In this document: positions 25,520 through 34,675 of the stretch, piece by piece | How positions within the stretch are numbered: position 1 is the first letter of the stretch | Layout of the letters: every line of letters begins with the position of its first letter | Assembly: GCF_035181385.1 (NCBI RefSeq) | Contig: NZ_JAXCJK010000002.1 | Location: forward strand, 124,001-188,000 | Reading direction: 5' to 3' | Origin: Moraxella sp035181385 | GTDB lineage: Bacteria > Pseudomonadota > Gammaproteobacteria > Pseudomonadales > Moraxellaceae | Length of the DNA stretch: 64,000 nt | Notes under the pieces: model-generated | What the model saw: the letters and a program-made list of their open reading frames with translations, nothing else | Told to the model about the DNA's origin: nothing | The model's database searches: none | Position numbers and translations under genes: made by a program

Positions 25520-26467
25520 TTATTGCGGATCTGCTTTATCATGTGGGTTTGCCAATAGTTTTTTTAAGTTATCAGACATTGCAAAGTCCATATTGACATT
25601 TTTTGGTGGAATTGGTTGAGTGAACCATTTGTCATAGATGCCATTGATCTCGCCAGATGCGTAGACAGATGTCAAAGTATCATCTACAATTTTCTTAAAG
25701 TCGGCATCACCCTTACGAACCATACAGCCATAGATTTCAAATGATTGTGGCTCACCAACGATATGCCATTTGGCTGGTTCTTTTGACTTGGCACGCTCGC
25801 CTGCCAACAGCACATCGTCCATCATGAACGCATCAGCACGACCACTTTCTAACATTAAGAAGCTCTCGCCATGGTCTTTGGCCGAAACAATATTAATGCC
25901 AGCTTTTTTCTCATCGTTATATTGCTTGATGTAACGCTCAGATGTTGTTCCTGCGGTAGTTACCAAAGTTTTGCCATTAAGGTCAGCAAAATCATTGATG
26001 CCAGAATCGGTGGCGGTCAATAGACGCGTACCAATTTCAAAAAAACCAACTGAAAAATCAACTTGCTGTTGGCGTTCGGTGTTATTGGTGGTAGAGCCAC
26101 ACTCCAAATCTACTGTGCCATTTTGAATCAAAGGAATGCGAGTTTGAGAGGTAACCAGATTGTAGCGTACTTTCAAATCAGGCATTTGTAGTTGATTTTT
26201 AAGTGCTTCGACAACTTTTAATTGTAGGTCGTGTGCATACCCAACTGGTTGATTTGGATCATCTGCAATATAAGAAAATGGAATGGAAGAATCACGATGT
26301 GCCAAAACGATGGTGCCTGATTGCTTGATTTTATCCAGTGTACTTTGAGTGGTGGCTGGTTCTTTTGTATCAACTGCTGCATCTGTCGCAGGGGCTTTAT
26401 CACCGCCACAAGCTGCCAACAATGCTGCCGATAGTGCCAAAACGGCAAATTTTGGTAAATGCTTCAT
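25520..26467 (-). CDS. gltI: Amino acid ABC transporter substrate-binding lipoprotein, GltI-like
   Basis: 315 aa. MKHLPKFAVLALSAALLAACGG is a lipoprotein signal with lipobox LAAC. The solute-binding family 3 fold follows (IVLAHRDSSIPFSY, DLECGSTTNNTERQ, LLTATDSGINDFADL). It captures acidic amino acids at the membrane for GltJKL; ligand inferred. ATG at 26467 with AGAGGA is preferred over an earlier in-frame start. Confidence 0.9.
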   Translation of the reverse strand: MKHLPKFAVLALSAALLAACGGDKAPATDAAVDTKEPATTQSTLDKIKQSGTIVLAHRDSSIPFSYIADDPNQPVGYAHDLQLKVVEALKNQLQMPDLKVRYNLVTSQTRIPLIQNGTVDLECGSTTNNTERQQQVDFSVGFFEIGTRLLTATDSGINDFADLNGKTLVTTAGTTSERYIKQYNDEKKAGINIVSAKDHGESFLMLESGRADAFMMDDVLLAGERAKSKEPAKWHIVGEPQSFEIYGCMVRKGDADFKKIVDDTLTSVYASGEINGIYDKWFTQPIPPKNVNMDFAMSDNLKKLLANPHDKADPQ

Positions 26468-26490
26468 AAAAATCCTCTTTTTATGCAAAT

Positions 26491-26518
26491 AGTGTAAATA
26501 AATAGGTAAAACAGTCAA
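26491..26518 (-). promoter_or_regulatory. Promoter for the glt operon
   Basis: Minus strand: -35 TTGACT (26518-26513), 16-base spacer, -10 TACACT (26496-26491), 24 bases before the gltI ATG. Confidence 0.55.
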
Positions 26519-26776
26519 TCTATCATGACCATATCACAAGACAGCATACAGCCAAAAATAAATTGCATGACTTCATCATAAAAGAAATTCACCCCAAGTG
26601 CAATATTTTTTTAACATTAATGATACTTTTGTGCAAAGATTGGTTAAATCAGCCGAATAAACATCAATTCTTGTCAATTCTTGTCGTTATCGATTCATCA
26701 AATGCTAAACCCAGTTGGCAGACTTTGCCAAGAAAATTTTTCTTAACAAAAAATAGAATATTAGGCATCTTAATGG

Positions 26777-26805
26777 TTGTGTAAATTTTTCTTTATTGTC
26801 ATAAT
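26777..26805 (+). promoter_or_regulatory. Promoter for hisF
   Basis: -35 TTGTGT (26777-26782), 17-base spacer, -10 CATAAT (26800-26805) with an extended TG at 26797-26798, 38 bases before the ATG. Confidence 0.5.
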
Positions 26806-26843
26806 AGCCCACCAAATCCTCTTTGCTAAAGTAAAGGAAAATC

Positions 26844-27629
26844 ATGCTAGCCAAACGCCTAATTCCCTGTCTTGATGTTGAAAATGGTCGAGTCGTCAAA
26901 GGGGTGAATTTTGTAGACATTAAAGATGCCGGTGATCCTGTGCAAGTCGCCACTCGCTATAATGACGATGGTGCAGACGAGATTACTTTTTTGGACATCA
27001 CCGCAACATCAGACGGACGCAACACCACTTATGATATGGTTGAACAAATCGCCAAAAATATCTTTATTCCACTCACAGTGGGCGGAGGCGTGCGTAAAAT
27101 TGATGACATTCGCAATCTTTTAAATGCAGGGGCGGACAAGGTTGGCATAAACTCTGCTGCCATCACTAACCCTGATTTGGTCAGTACAGCTGCCGCACGC
27201 TTTGGCTCTCAGTGCATTGTTGTATCCATTGATGCAAAACGCGTGGTCAAGGCTGATGGCAGTATTGGCTTTGAGATTTTTACACATGGTGGTCGCCATG
27301 CGACAGGCATTGATGCGATTGACTGGGCAGTACAAATGACTCATCGTGGGGCAGGAGAGTTACTCGTTACCAGTATGGATGGCGATGGCACAAGGGCTGG
27401 CTACGATTTGCTACTGACACGCACCATCAGCGATCTGGTAGATATCCCTGTCATTGCATCAGGCGGTGTGGGCAATCTGCAACATTTGGCAGACGGTGTA
27501 CTACAAGGTGGTGCAGATGCGGTGTTGGCAGCAAGCATTTTTCACTTTGGCGACCACACAATCCAAGAAGCCAAAGAGTTTATGGCAAATCAAGGTATTT
27601 TGATGCGACTGATTAAGCAAGCCCAATAA
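26844..27629 (+). CDS. hisF: Imidazole glycerol phosphate synthase cyclase subunit
   Basis: 261 aa TIM barrel. The catalytic Asp pair is seen in PCLDVENGRVVKG near the start and in VSIDAKR in the middle. Phosphate-binding loops GGGVR and SGGVGN, and the late DGDGTRAGYD, are present. It works with glutaminase HisH in histidine synthesis and releases AICAR. AAAGGA precedes the ATG. No other his gene is adjacent. Confidence 0.97.
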   Translation: MLAKRLIPCLDVENGRVVKGVNFVDIKDAGDPVQVATRYNDDGADEITFLDITATSDGRNTTYDMVEQIAKNIFIPLTVGGGVRKIDDIRNLLNAGADKVGINSAAITNPDLVSTAAARFGSQCIVVSIDAKRVVKADGSIGFEIFTHGGRHATGIDAIDWAVQMTHRGAGELLVTSMDGDGTRAGYDLLLTRTISDLVDIPVIASGGVGNLQHLADGVLQGGADAVLAASIFHFGDHTIQEAKEFMANQGILMRLIKQAQ

Positions 27630-27811
27630 GCAAACTTGCTTTAATTAAGGCAGTTTTGCTAGATAATCCACCAAATTATTTTTTTAGGTTGTTTTTAGGT
27701 GTTTTGAATTTTTAAATAAATGCTTGCAAAACCATCTAAAAATCGCCCTATTTTGATCAAAATATGCTATCATAGTCGGCAATTTTTTTAATCAATTTAA
27801 ACGAGCAAAAT

Positions 27812-28303
27812 ATGAATTACACCACTCAAAAGTTCGCCGTCAGTCATATTGACGGTGCTTTGGACCAAAGCCAAGACCTACGCATTGGTATTGCCGTTGG
27901 TCGTTTTAACGGATTTTTGGTAGAAAGTCTGGTTGAGGGGGCGCTTGATGCTCTGCTGCGTCATGGCGTCAAAGGTGAGAATATCACAGTCGTGCGTGTG
28001 CCAGGAGCGTTTGAATTGCCATTGACCGCAAAACGCTTGGCGACATCTGGTAAATACGATGCCATTGTGGTGCTGGGGGCAATTATCCGTGGGGCAACAC
28101 CTCATTTTGACATCGTAGCAAGCGAATCTGCCAAAGGCCTAAGCCATGTTGCCCTGCATCATGACATTCCTGTGATTAATGGCATCTTGACCACCGAGAA
28201 TATCGAGCAAACCATTGAGCGTGCTGGCACCAAAGCAGGCAACAAAGGCTATGAAGCCGCCATGACCGCCATTGAAATGGCAAGCGTGCTAAAAGCCCTA
28301 TAA
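27812..28303 (+). CDS. ribH: 6,7-dimethyl-8-ribityllumazine synthase
   Basis: 163 aa, normal for RibH. Substrate and catalytic segments VGRFNGFLVESLVEGALDAL, VPGAFELPLTAKRLA and GAIIRGATPHFDIVASE (catalytic His in ATPHFD) are intact, as is the family end GILTTENIEQTIERAG. It is the penultimate step of riboflavin synthesis. nusB follows after 220 bases, a common pairing. No FMN riboswitch fold was recognised upstream. Confidence 0.97.
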   Translation: MNYTTQKFAVSHIDGALDQSQDLRIGIAVGRFNGFLVESLVEGALDALLRHGVKGENITVVRVPGAFELPLTAKRLATSGKYDAIVVLGAIIRGATPHFDIVASESAKGLSHVALHHDIPVINGILTTENIEQTIERAGTKAGNKGYEAAMTAIEMASVLKAL

Positions 28304-28315
28304 TCAACGCACCTC

Positions 28316-28346
28316 AGGACAAATTTAAGCGGTTTGCCCTTTTTTA
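28316..28346 (+). terminator. Possible terminator after ribH
   Basis: AGGACAAA ... TTTGCCCT stem with mismatches, then TTTTTT. Confidence 0.45.
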
Positions 28347-28523
28347 TTATTTAATAGCACAATCAGTCGTTTTGACACTCAGTTTCATCGTTCCAAGGTG
28401 TTTTTATCAATAACTATCCAAAAATTTCCAAAAAAGCTTGATGATAAAGATGAAAAAATAAGATTTTTGGTTTTTTGTTATGATCAATCAGCACCAAAAC
28501 AGACACCCAAAAGAGCCATATCC

Positions 28524-29087
28524 ATGACAGCCCAAAATACCGAATCCATCATCAAAAATGATGATTACAGCTATAAGACCAGCTACACTGCCGTGCGTAA
28601 GGCACGACGCTTTGCCCTACAAGGTCTTTATGAATGGCTGATGACCGATCATCGTTTTGCCAATGAACACCGTGATTTTTTAGGCGGTAACGAACCACAC
28701 GCCATTGTCGCTCGCACCCGTGCAGATAACGCCATGCACACCGTACATTTGGGCTATTATCACGAGCTTATGCGTGAGATTCCAGAAAAAGCAGGCGAGC
28801 TGACGATTGAAATTTCGCGTTATCTTGACCGTAGTTTTGACCGCCTAGATCCCATTGAACGCGCAGTATTGCTCATCGGTGCTTATGAGCTTAAGTATAG
28901 CCTGCACATTCCTTATAAGGTCGTATTGGACGAAGCCATGCAACTGAACACTTACTTTGGGGCGACAGACGCACACAAGCTGATCAATGCCGTACTAGAC
29001 CGCTATGCCAAACTGGTCCGCCAAACTGAGAAAAATGAAAAAATCACAGAGCCCAGTAAGACTGGCGATGTACCAAATTTGGGTTGA
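28524..29087 (+). CDS. nusB: Transcription antitermination factor NusB
   Basis: 187 aa. The all-helical NusB fold is recognised from KARRFALQGLYEWL, the late DRSFDRLDPIERAVLLIGAYEL and YKVVLDEAMQLNTYFGATDAHKLINAVLD. With NusE (S10) it binds boxA RNA and supports rRNA antitermination. ATG at 28524 is preferred; the longer frame adds 42 residues outside the family. It carries a charged C-terminal tail of about 20 residues. Upstream of thiL-SAS-pgpA. Confidence 0.95.
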   Translation: MTAQNTESIIKNDDYSYKTSYTAVRKARRFALQGLYEWLMTDHRFANEHRDFLGGNEPHAIVARTRADNAMHTVHLGYYHELMREIPEKAGELTIEISRYLDRSFDRLDPIERAVLLIGAYELKYSLHIPYKVVLDEAMQLNTYFGATDAHKLINAVLDRYAKLVRQTEKNEKITEPSKTGDVPNLG

Positions 29088-29214
29088 GTGTTTACAAAAT
29101 GCGTCATTGAAAAATGGCGTATTTTTGATACATCAACACAAGCATCAAATCAGCCGTTGCATTCATCATTCAATTCAATTAACTTAGCTTAAACCTAACA
29201 AAAAACTTTATGAA

Positions 29215-29258
29215 ATTGCCTTAAAATGTATTTTCCTTTAAATATATTTTAAGGCAAT
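29215..29258. repeat. 13-bp perfect inverted repeat between nusB and thiL
   Basis: ATTGCCTTAAAAT (29215-29227) and ATTTTAAGGCAAT (29246-29258) around 18 bases. No U-run follows, so it is not a standard terminator. Function unknown. Confidence 0.8.
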
Positions 29259-29371
29259 ACAAAAGTCATCAATGGCTGACCATTTAATTCACCCATAGAA
29301 ATAAGAACAATATTTTGGGCGTTCAATTTAAATCTGCAATTTGCAAGCCAAGTCTGCGAGTACCACCTAAA

Positions 29372-30349
29372 ATGTCCGAATTTTCTTTGATTGACCGCCA
29401 TTTTCAAAATGCCACCGCCTGCCACAAAAACACCGTGCTTGGCATTGGCGATGACTGTGCGATAAGCGTGCTACCGCCAAACTGTCAATTAGTTAGCTGT
29501 GTTGATGTGTCGGTGGCAGGACGGCATTTTGTCCACCAAACACCGCCCCACGCTATCGGCTACAAATCGGTGGCGGTCAATCTGTCCGACCTTGCCAGTA
29601 TGGGGGCGACCCCTTATGCCATTTTGCTGGGGCTATCCCTACCCACGCATTTTGCCAATGACGCATTTTTGACGCCCTTTGCCCAAGGCATTGGCGACAT
29701 TTGCAATGATTTTAAGGTCTCGCTCATTGGTGGCGACACCACAAAATCGGATATTTTAACCATTTCTATCACCGCTTTGGGCTTTATTGGACAAGGGCAA
29801 GCCATTCAACGAAGTGGGGCGAAAGTTGGCGATATTATTTGTGTCAGTGGCAATATTGGCACGGCAAGTTACGCCTTGCACCACATTCTTGACGATTTAA
29901 ATGGCGACGGCAATGCCTGCCCAAATGCGTTGGCAAATCTGCCCACACCGCTCAAAACCGCCTTGCAATACCCAGTCCCAAAAGTGGTTTTGGGGCAACA
30001 GCTTATCGGTTATGCCAGCAGTATGATTGACATATCGGACGGTTTGGGGCAGGATTTGGGGCATATTTTAAAGGCAAGCGGTGTGGGGGCAAGATTGGAT
30101 TTGGACAAAATTCCGTGTAGTGCGTTTTTGGACGCTCTGCCCTTTGCACAAAAATACCGCCATATTGTCAATGGGGGCGATGATTATGAATTGTGTTTTA
30201 CCATAAATCCAGATAAATTTGCCAAATTTAATGCACAAAATCCCAATACCATTTATCCGATTGGACAAATTACACAAAATACAGGCATAAAGTTTTATTT
30301 TGATAACAAACCAGTGGATTTTGTGGTTAAAGGGTGGGAGCATTTTTGA
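29372..30349 (+). CDS. thiL: Thiamine-monophosphate kinase
   Basis: 325 aa of the PurM/ThiL fold. GIGDDCA, HQTPPHAIGYKSVAVNLSDLASMGA, LIGGDTTKSD, SMIDISDGLGQDLGHIL and VNGGDDYELCFT are all conserved. It makes thiamine diphosphate. ATG at 29372 is preferred over a TTG 57 bases upstream. Its TGA overlaps the next ATG by one base (TGATG), so the next gene is translationally coupled. Confidence 0.95.
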   Translation: MSEFSLIDRHFQNATACHKNTVLGIGDDCAISVLPPNCQLVSCVDVSVAGRHFVHQTPPHAIGYKSVAVNLSDLASMGATPYAILLGLSLPTHFANDAFLTPFAQGIGDICNDFKVSLIGGDTTKSDILTISITALGFIGQGQAIQRSGAKVGDIICVSGNIGTASYALHHILDDLNGDGNACPNALANLPTPLKTALQYPVPKVVLGQQLIGYASSMIDISDGLGQDLGHILKASGVGARLDLDKIPCSAFLDALPFAQKYRHIVNGGDDYELCFTINPDKFAKFNAQNPNTIYPIGQITQNTGIKFYFDNKPVDFVVKGWEHF

Positions 30350-30936
30350 TGATTGATGTTATGGGCAACCCTATCAATATAGAAAAAACAGAACGGCTTA
30401 TTCGTGAAATCAACCTCATTCACGCCAAATATTCTACTGATTATTTTGAAACAGGCAAAGTACAAAAAATCAATCTAAGCCATACCCTAAATAAAGTACC
30501 AATCGAGCATATTTTTTCTTATCGGCTGAATTTGCACGAAGCAATCAACGATTATTTATTGTTTGCTGACACCAAGGACATTGCTTTTTATTATCGGGTC
30601 AAAACCTCTGAAAGTATCCAAGATAAAATCAATCGCTATTTACAACGAGAAAATCAATATCCTGTCAATAATATTTTAAATGATATTTTTGGTGCAAGGA
30701 TTGTTCTGCCATCTGCTGATATTGCGGTAATTTTTGATAATTTAGACCATTGGAGAAAAAAATACGGTTTAAAAAATTGGTATTTGCGAGATGTGGACGG
30801 CTATATCGGCATTCATATTTACTTTAAGAATGCCAGTAACTTTTATTATCCGTGGGAATTGCAGATTTGGGACGAAAAAGATGTACTAAGCAATATCAAA
30901 AATCATATTGCTTATAAAAGAGGATTTGTTAAATGA
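30349..30936 (+). CDS. Small RelA/SpoT-domain protein (possible alarmone synthetase)
   Basis: 195 aa without HD hydrolase, TGS or ACT domains. Segments line up with the nucleotidyltransferase core of small alarmone synthetases: YRVKTSESIQDKINRY (about 82-97), LNDIFGARIVLP with the catalytic-type Asp (about 107-118), DGYIGIHIYF (Tyr and His kept), WELQIWDEKDV with the catalytic-type Glu, and a late NHIAYKR. The usual EIQIRT reads ELQIWD, so the Arg of that motif is lost and activity is uncertain. It overlaps thiL by one base and pgpA by four (ATGA), so it is firmly in the operon. Family call likely; (p)ppGpp synthesis is inference. Confidence 0.75.
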   Translation: MIDVMGNPINIEKTERLIREINLIHAKYSTDYFETGKVQKINLSHTLNKVPIEHIFSYRLNLHEAINDYLLFADTKDIAFYYRVKTSESIQDKINRYLQRENQYPVNNILNDIFGARIVLPSADIAVIFDNLDHWRKKYGLKNWYLRDVDGYIGIHIYFKNASNFYYPWELQIWDEKDVLSNIKNHIAYKRGFVK

Positions 30937-31517
30937 CCAACCACAAACCCAATATCTACAAATCAAACCTTTGCCCCCCTTGTCCGCCTAGTGCCACCGC
31001 CTTTGACAAATTCATTTATTGGCTGGGCATTGGCTTGGGTTCTGGCTTACCCAAAAAAGCCCCTGGTACTTGGGGAACGGTGGGCGGTTTGGTTGTTGCA
31101 ATGCCAATGCTTTTACTTGGATTTTGGGGATTTTTGACGATTACGATTTTGGGCGGATTGGTGGGCAGTTTTATTTGTGGTAAGACATCAGATTTAATGC
31201 AAGTTCACGATGACCCGCATATTGTTTTTGATGAATGGGTAGGAATGTGGATTGCGTTATTGCCAAGCGTATGGCTATTGGCAAATACACAAGATGAGAA
31301 TAAAACAGGATTGGCATATCTGCACCCCAGTTTGCTTTTGTTATTTATCATACCCTTTGTCTTGTTTCGTTTTTTTGATATCATCAAGCCTTTTCCGATT
31401 AAATGGGTGGACAAAAATGTTTGTGGCGGATTTGGTATTTTGATTGATGATGTGTTGGCGGGGGTGATGGCAGGGGTGATTTGTTATGTGCTTTTTATGC
31501 CAGGGGGGTTTAGATAA
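30933..31517 (+). CDS. pgpA: Phosphatidylglycerophosphatase A
   Basis: 194 aa inner-membrane enzyme with about four hydrophobic stretches. GSGLPKKAPGTWGTVGG and the acidic VFDEWVGMWIAL motif are diagnostic. It dephosphorylates phosphatidylglycerol-phosphate, the product of PgsA encoded at 14527. ATG overlaps the preceding stop. The C-terminal DDVLAGVMAGVICYV is also typical. Confidence 0.94.
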   Translation: MTNHKPNIYKSNLCPPCPPSATAFDKFIYWLGIGLGSGLPKKAPGTWGTVGGLVVAMPMLLLGFWGFLTITILGGLVGSFICGKTSDLMQVHDDPHIVFDEWVGMWIALLPSVWLLANTQDENKTGLAYLHPSLLLLFIIPFVLFRFFDIIKPFPIKWVDKNVCGGFGILIDDVLAGVMAGVICYVLFMPGGFR

Positions 31518-31579
31518 TTGAGGACAAGTTGAGTTTAGATTATTATTTGTTATAATATATTATTTTTTGGCGGTATCAC

Positions 31580-32725
31580 ATGACTTTTAAAAAGAAATTA
31601 TTCATTGCTCTTATTATCATCGGTCTTTTTGTGGTGGTTTGGTTTTGGCAACGGCAACAACCGCCACAATTAGAATACTTAACCGAAACCGTAACGCTCA
31701 CCGACATTGAAGAGACCGTGATTGCAGGTGGTCAGGTGTATGCTGAAGAGTTGGTTGATGTGGGGGCACAAGCGACTGGGCGAGTGGATAAACTTCATGT
31801 TAAACTTGGGCAACGGCTCAAAAAAGGCGATTTGATTGCCGATATTGATGCGACACAACAACAAAATACCCTAAAAGATGAACAAGCCAGTTATCAGGCG
31901 TTAATCGCCCAACATGACATAAAAAAATTACAACTTTCCCAATCACAAAACGATTTTAATAAACAAAAACAAGGCTTTGATGCAGGGATTGTGTCAGAAG
32001 TAGACTTGAACAAAGCCAAAAACGCCTTGTTGGTTGCTCAAAAAGAGTTATCTGCCAGCACATCACAACTTGAGCAGGCAAAACTCAAAATCGCCACTGC
32101 CAAAACCAACCTTGCTTATACTCGCATTACCGCTCCCATTGATGGCGTGGTGGTGTCGGTCGTTACCAAAGAAGGGCAGACCATCAATGCCATGCAGTCA
32201 TCACCTACCATTATTAAACTGGCTCAAATTGATACGGTACAAATTAAAGCCAAATTCTCTGAAGCCGACATTCCCAAATTAAAAGTCGGTATGACGGCGA
32301 ATTTTACTATCTTAGGCTTGCCAAATCAAAAGTTTAACGCCACACTAGAAGCGATTGAACTTTCCCCCATTGGCGATAGTTCGCAATCTGGTGCGGTGTA
32401 CTATTATGGCTTATTAAGCGTGCCCAACCCCAATCACGAACTGTTTATTGGTATGACTGCCAATGTAACGGTGATGATTGCCAAAAAAGCCCAAACCCTT
32501 GCCATTCCACTCACCGCTTTGGGCAAACAAGTTGGCACGGACGAATTTGATGTGCAAGTCATAGACAATCAAGACAGCGATACGCCCACGATTAGCACTC
32601 GTAAGGTCAAAGTTGGTATCAACGATAAAATCAATACCGAGATAGTATCAGGCTTAAAGCAGGGCGAAAAAGTCATCGTCTCACAGTCAGACGGCAAAAT
32701 AGCAACGCTAGATGTGGGGCTATAA
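31580..32725 (+). CDS. macA: MacA-type periplasmic adaptor
   Basis: 381 aa membrane-fusion protein. An N-terminal membrane anchor (LFIALIIIGLFVVVWFW, residues 6-22) is followed by a lipoyl domain (VGAQATGRVDKLHVKLGQRLKKGDLIA), a coiled-coil hairpin (about 95-170), then beta-barrel and membrane-proximal domains. It connects MacB to the outer-membrane channel. First gene of an operon with macB (one base gap) and an outer-membrane lipoprotein. Confidence 0.92.
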   Translation: MTFKKKLFIALIIIGLFVVVWFWQRQQPPQLEYLTETVTLTDIEETVIAGGQVYAEELVDVGAQATGRVDKLHVKLGQRLKKGDLIADIDATQQQNTLKDEQASYQALIAQHDIKKLQLSQSQNDFNKQKQGFDAGIVSEVDLNKAKNALLVAQKELSASTSQLEQAKLKIATAKTNLAYTRITAPIDGVVVSVVTKEGQTINAMQSSPTIIKLAQIDTVQIKAKFSEADIPKLKVGMTANFTILGLPNQKFNATLEAIELSPIGDSSQSGAVYYYGLLSVPNPNHELFIGMTANVTVMIAKKAQTLAIPLTALGKQVGTDEFDVQVIDNQDSDTPTISTRKVKVGINDKINTEIVSGLKQGEKVIVSQSDGKIATLDVGL

Positions 32726-32726
32726 C

Positions 32727-34670
32727 ATGAATACCCCCATTTTATCATTGGCAAACATTACCAAAAAATTTGGCTCTGGTGAAAACGAATTGCAGGTGCT
32801 ACATGGCATTGATGTAGAGATTTTTGCAGGGGAAATGGTCGCTATTGTGGGTCAATCAGGCTCTGGCAAATCCACGCTGATGAATATTCTAGCGTGTTTG
32901 GACACCCCAACATCAGGCGATTATGCCATTGACGGCGTACCCACGACTGATATGGACAGTGATGCGTTGGCAAGTTTACGGCGGGATAAATTTGGCTTTA
33001 TTTTTCAGCGTTATCAATTACTTGGCAGTCTAAATGCCCTAGAAAATGTCGCCATGCCTGCCATTTATGCAGGAACAAAAAACCACGAACGAGAACAAAA
33101 AGCCAAGCTATTATTGACAAAATTAGGCTTGGAGCAACGGCTTTATCATTATCCCAATCAGCTATCAGGTGGACAACAGCAACGAGTGTCTATCGCTCGT
33201 GCCTTGATGAATGGCGGTCAGATTATTTTTGCAGACGAACCGACAGGGGCGTTGGACAGCAAAAGTAGCCGTGATGTGATGGATATTTTAACCCAGCTTA
33301 ATCAAGAAGGTCATACGGTGATTTTGGTAACACATGACCCAAAAATCGCCCAAAGTGCCGAGCGAGTGATTGAAATTTCAGACGGTCAAATTTTAACCGA
33401 TACAAAAAAAACTCAAAGTAAGCCACTGAGTGTTTCGGCAAATTTTTCCCAAAAAGCCAAAAAAAACTTTAATATTCAAGCCATCAGTCGTATTAAAGAG
33501 GCATTTCGCATGGCGGTTTTAACCATGATTGCCAATAAGATGCGAACGCTTTTAACCATGCTTGGCATTATCATTGGCATTGCTTCTGTTGTGCTGATTG
33601 TCGCTTTGGGTAACGGCTCAAAACAGCAAATTTTAACGCAAATTAACAGTATCGGCTCATCAACGATTAGTGTTTCTACAGGGGTTGAAAATGGTGATGA
33701 TAGCGTTAAGCCCAATGATTTAACCCTTGATGATATGTATGCACTTGAAAAATTGCCCTTTGTAGAGAGTGTGTCGCCTGATTTGTCAATGACCATGCAA
33801 GCCCAATTTGGTAATCACACCAAAAGCGTACAGGCGGACGGCGTGGGGATTAATCACCACCGATTACAAAATGTGGAATTTGTCGCAGGGGGTATGTTTC
33901 GTCAGTCGGACTTGGATAATTTTAGCCAAAAAATTATCATCAGTGAAAAAGTCAAACAAACTTTTTTTAAACAAAATGACGCCCTAGGGCAAGTGATACT
34001 GTTAAATGGTGTACCGACGACGGTTGTTGGCGTGTTTAAATACAAGGGCATTGAGGGTAATTATGACCGTGGTTTAAAATTTTGGTTGCCTTATCGCACA
34101 TATCAAGCTCGCTTTGCAGGCGAGTCGCCACGGCTTAATAGCATTACGGTACTCTTAAAAAAAGACCAATCTTCTGCCTTGGCAAGCGAAAATATTAGCC
34201 AAGTACTCACCAAACGGCATGGTAAAAAAGATTTTAGCCTATTTAACAGCGATAGCCTTGCCAAAACGGTAGAAAAAACCGCCCAATCTTTGACTTTGCT
34301 TATCGGAGCGATTGCGGTAATTTCGCTACTGGTTGGCGGTATTGGTGTGATGAACATCATGCTGGTGTCAGTTACCGAACGCACAGGCGAGATTGGCGTG
34401 CGTATGGCGGTGGGTGCGACTTATAAAGACATCGTTTGGCAATTTTTGATTGAGGCAATGGTCGTTTGTGCATTGGGCGGTGTTTTGGGCGTATTATTGG
34501 CTGTTGGGCTGGGTATGCTTGTGCAACTATTTAATATTAAAGTGATTTTTTCCATTGCGTCTATTGTGCTTGCGGTGGGTTGTGCCAGTCTGATTGGGCT
34601 TGTGTTTGGCTTTATGCCTGCGCATCGTGCAGCAAAAATGAACCCAATTGATGCGTTAAACAAAGGATAA
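32727..34670 (+). CDS. macB: MacB-type ABC transporter, ATPase-permease fusion
   Basis: 647 aa. N-terminal ATPase with Walker A GQSGSGKST, signature LSGGQQQRVS, Walker B IIFADEPTGALD. One transmembrane helix (LLTMLGIIIGIASVVLIVAL), a periplasmic domain, and three C-terminal FtsX-type helices starting at LLIGAIAVISLLVGGIG complete the type VII ABC layout. The family exports macrolides, enterotoxin or lipopeptides; the substrate here is unknown. ATG at 32727 follows the macA stop by one base. Confidence 0.94.
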   Translation: MNTPILSLANITKKFGSGENELQVLHGIDVEIFAGEMVAIVGQSGSGKSTLMNILACLDTPTSGDYAIDGVPTTDMDSDALASLRRDKFGFIFQRYQLLGSLNALENVAMPAIYAGTKNHEREQKAKLLLTKLGLEQRLYHYPNQLSGGQQQRVSIARALMNGGQIIFADEPTGALDSKSSRDVMDILTQLNQEGHTVILVTHDPKIAQSAERVIEISDGQILTDTKKTQSKPLSVSANFSQKAKKNFNIQAISRIKEAFRMAVLTMIANKMRTLLTMLGIIIGIASVVLIVALGNGSKQQILTQINSIGSSTISVSTGVENGDDSVKPNDLTLDDMYALEKLPFVESVSPDLSMTMQAQFGNHTKSVQADGVGINHHRLQNVEFVAGGMFRQSDLDNFSQKIIISEKVKQTFFKQNDALGQVILLNGVPTTVVGVFKYKGIEGNYDRGLKFWLPYRTYQARFAGESPRLNSITVLLKKDQSSALASENISQVLTKRHGKKDFSLFNSDSLAKTVEKTAQSLTLLIGAIAVISLLVGGIGVMNIMLVSVTERTGEIGVRMAVGATYKDIVWQFLIEAMVVCALGGVLGVLLAVGLGMLVQLFNIKVIFSIASIVLAVGCASLIGLVFGFMPAHRAAKMNPIDALNKG

Positions 34671-34675
34671 TGACA

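Larger units (their letters stand above)
26468..26843. other. Divergent gltI / hisF promoter region
   Basis: 376 bases, A/T-rich, with no believable gene. It holds a promoter for each flanking gene. No operator or riboswitch was recognised. Confidence 0.6.

Noticed and set aside
26563..26784. 73-aa ORF in the gltI-hisF gap
   Set aside because: Overlaps the hisF promoter, no family resemblance and no Shine-Dalgarno.
27630..27811. FMN riboswitch upstream of ribH
   Set aside because: The gap is too short and lacks recognisable RFN helices.
29215..29258. TPP riboswitch or terminator before thiL
   Set aside because: No conserved thi-box elements recognised and no U-run; only a simple inverted repeat.
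29315..29371. Longer thiL from an upstream TTG
   Set aside because: Adds 19 residues not typical of ThiL; ATG at 29372 fits the family start.
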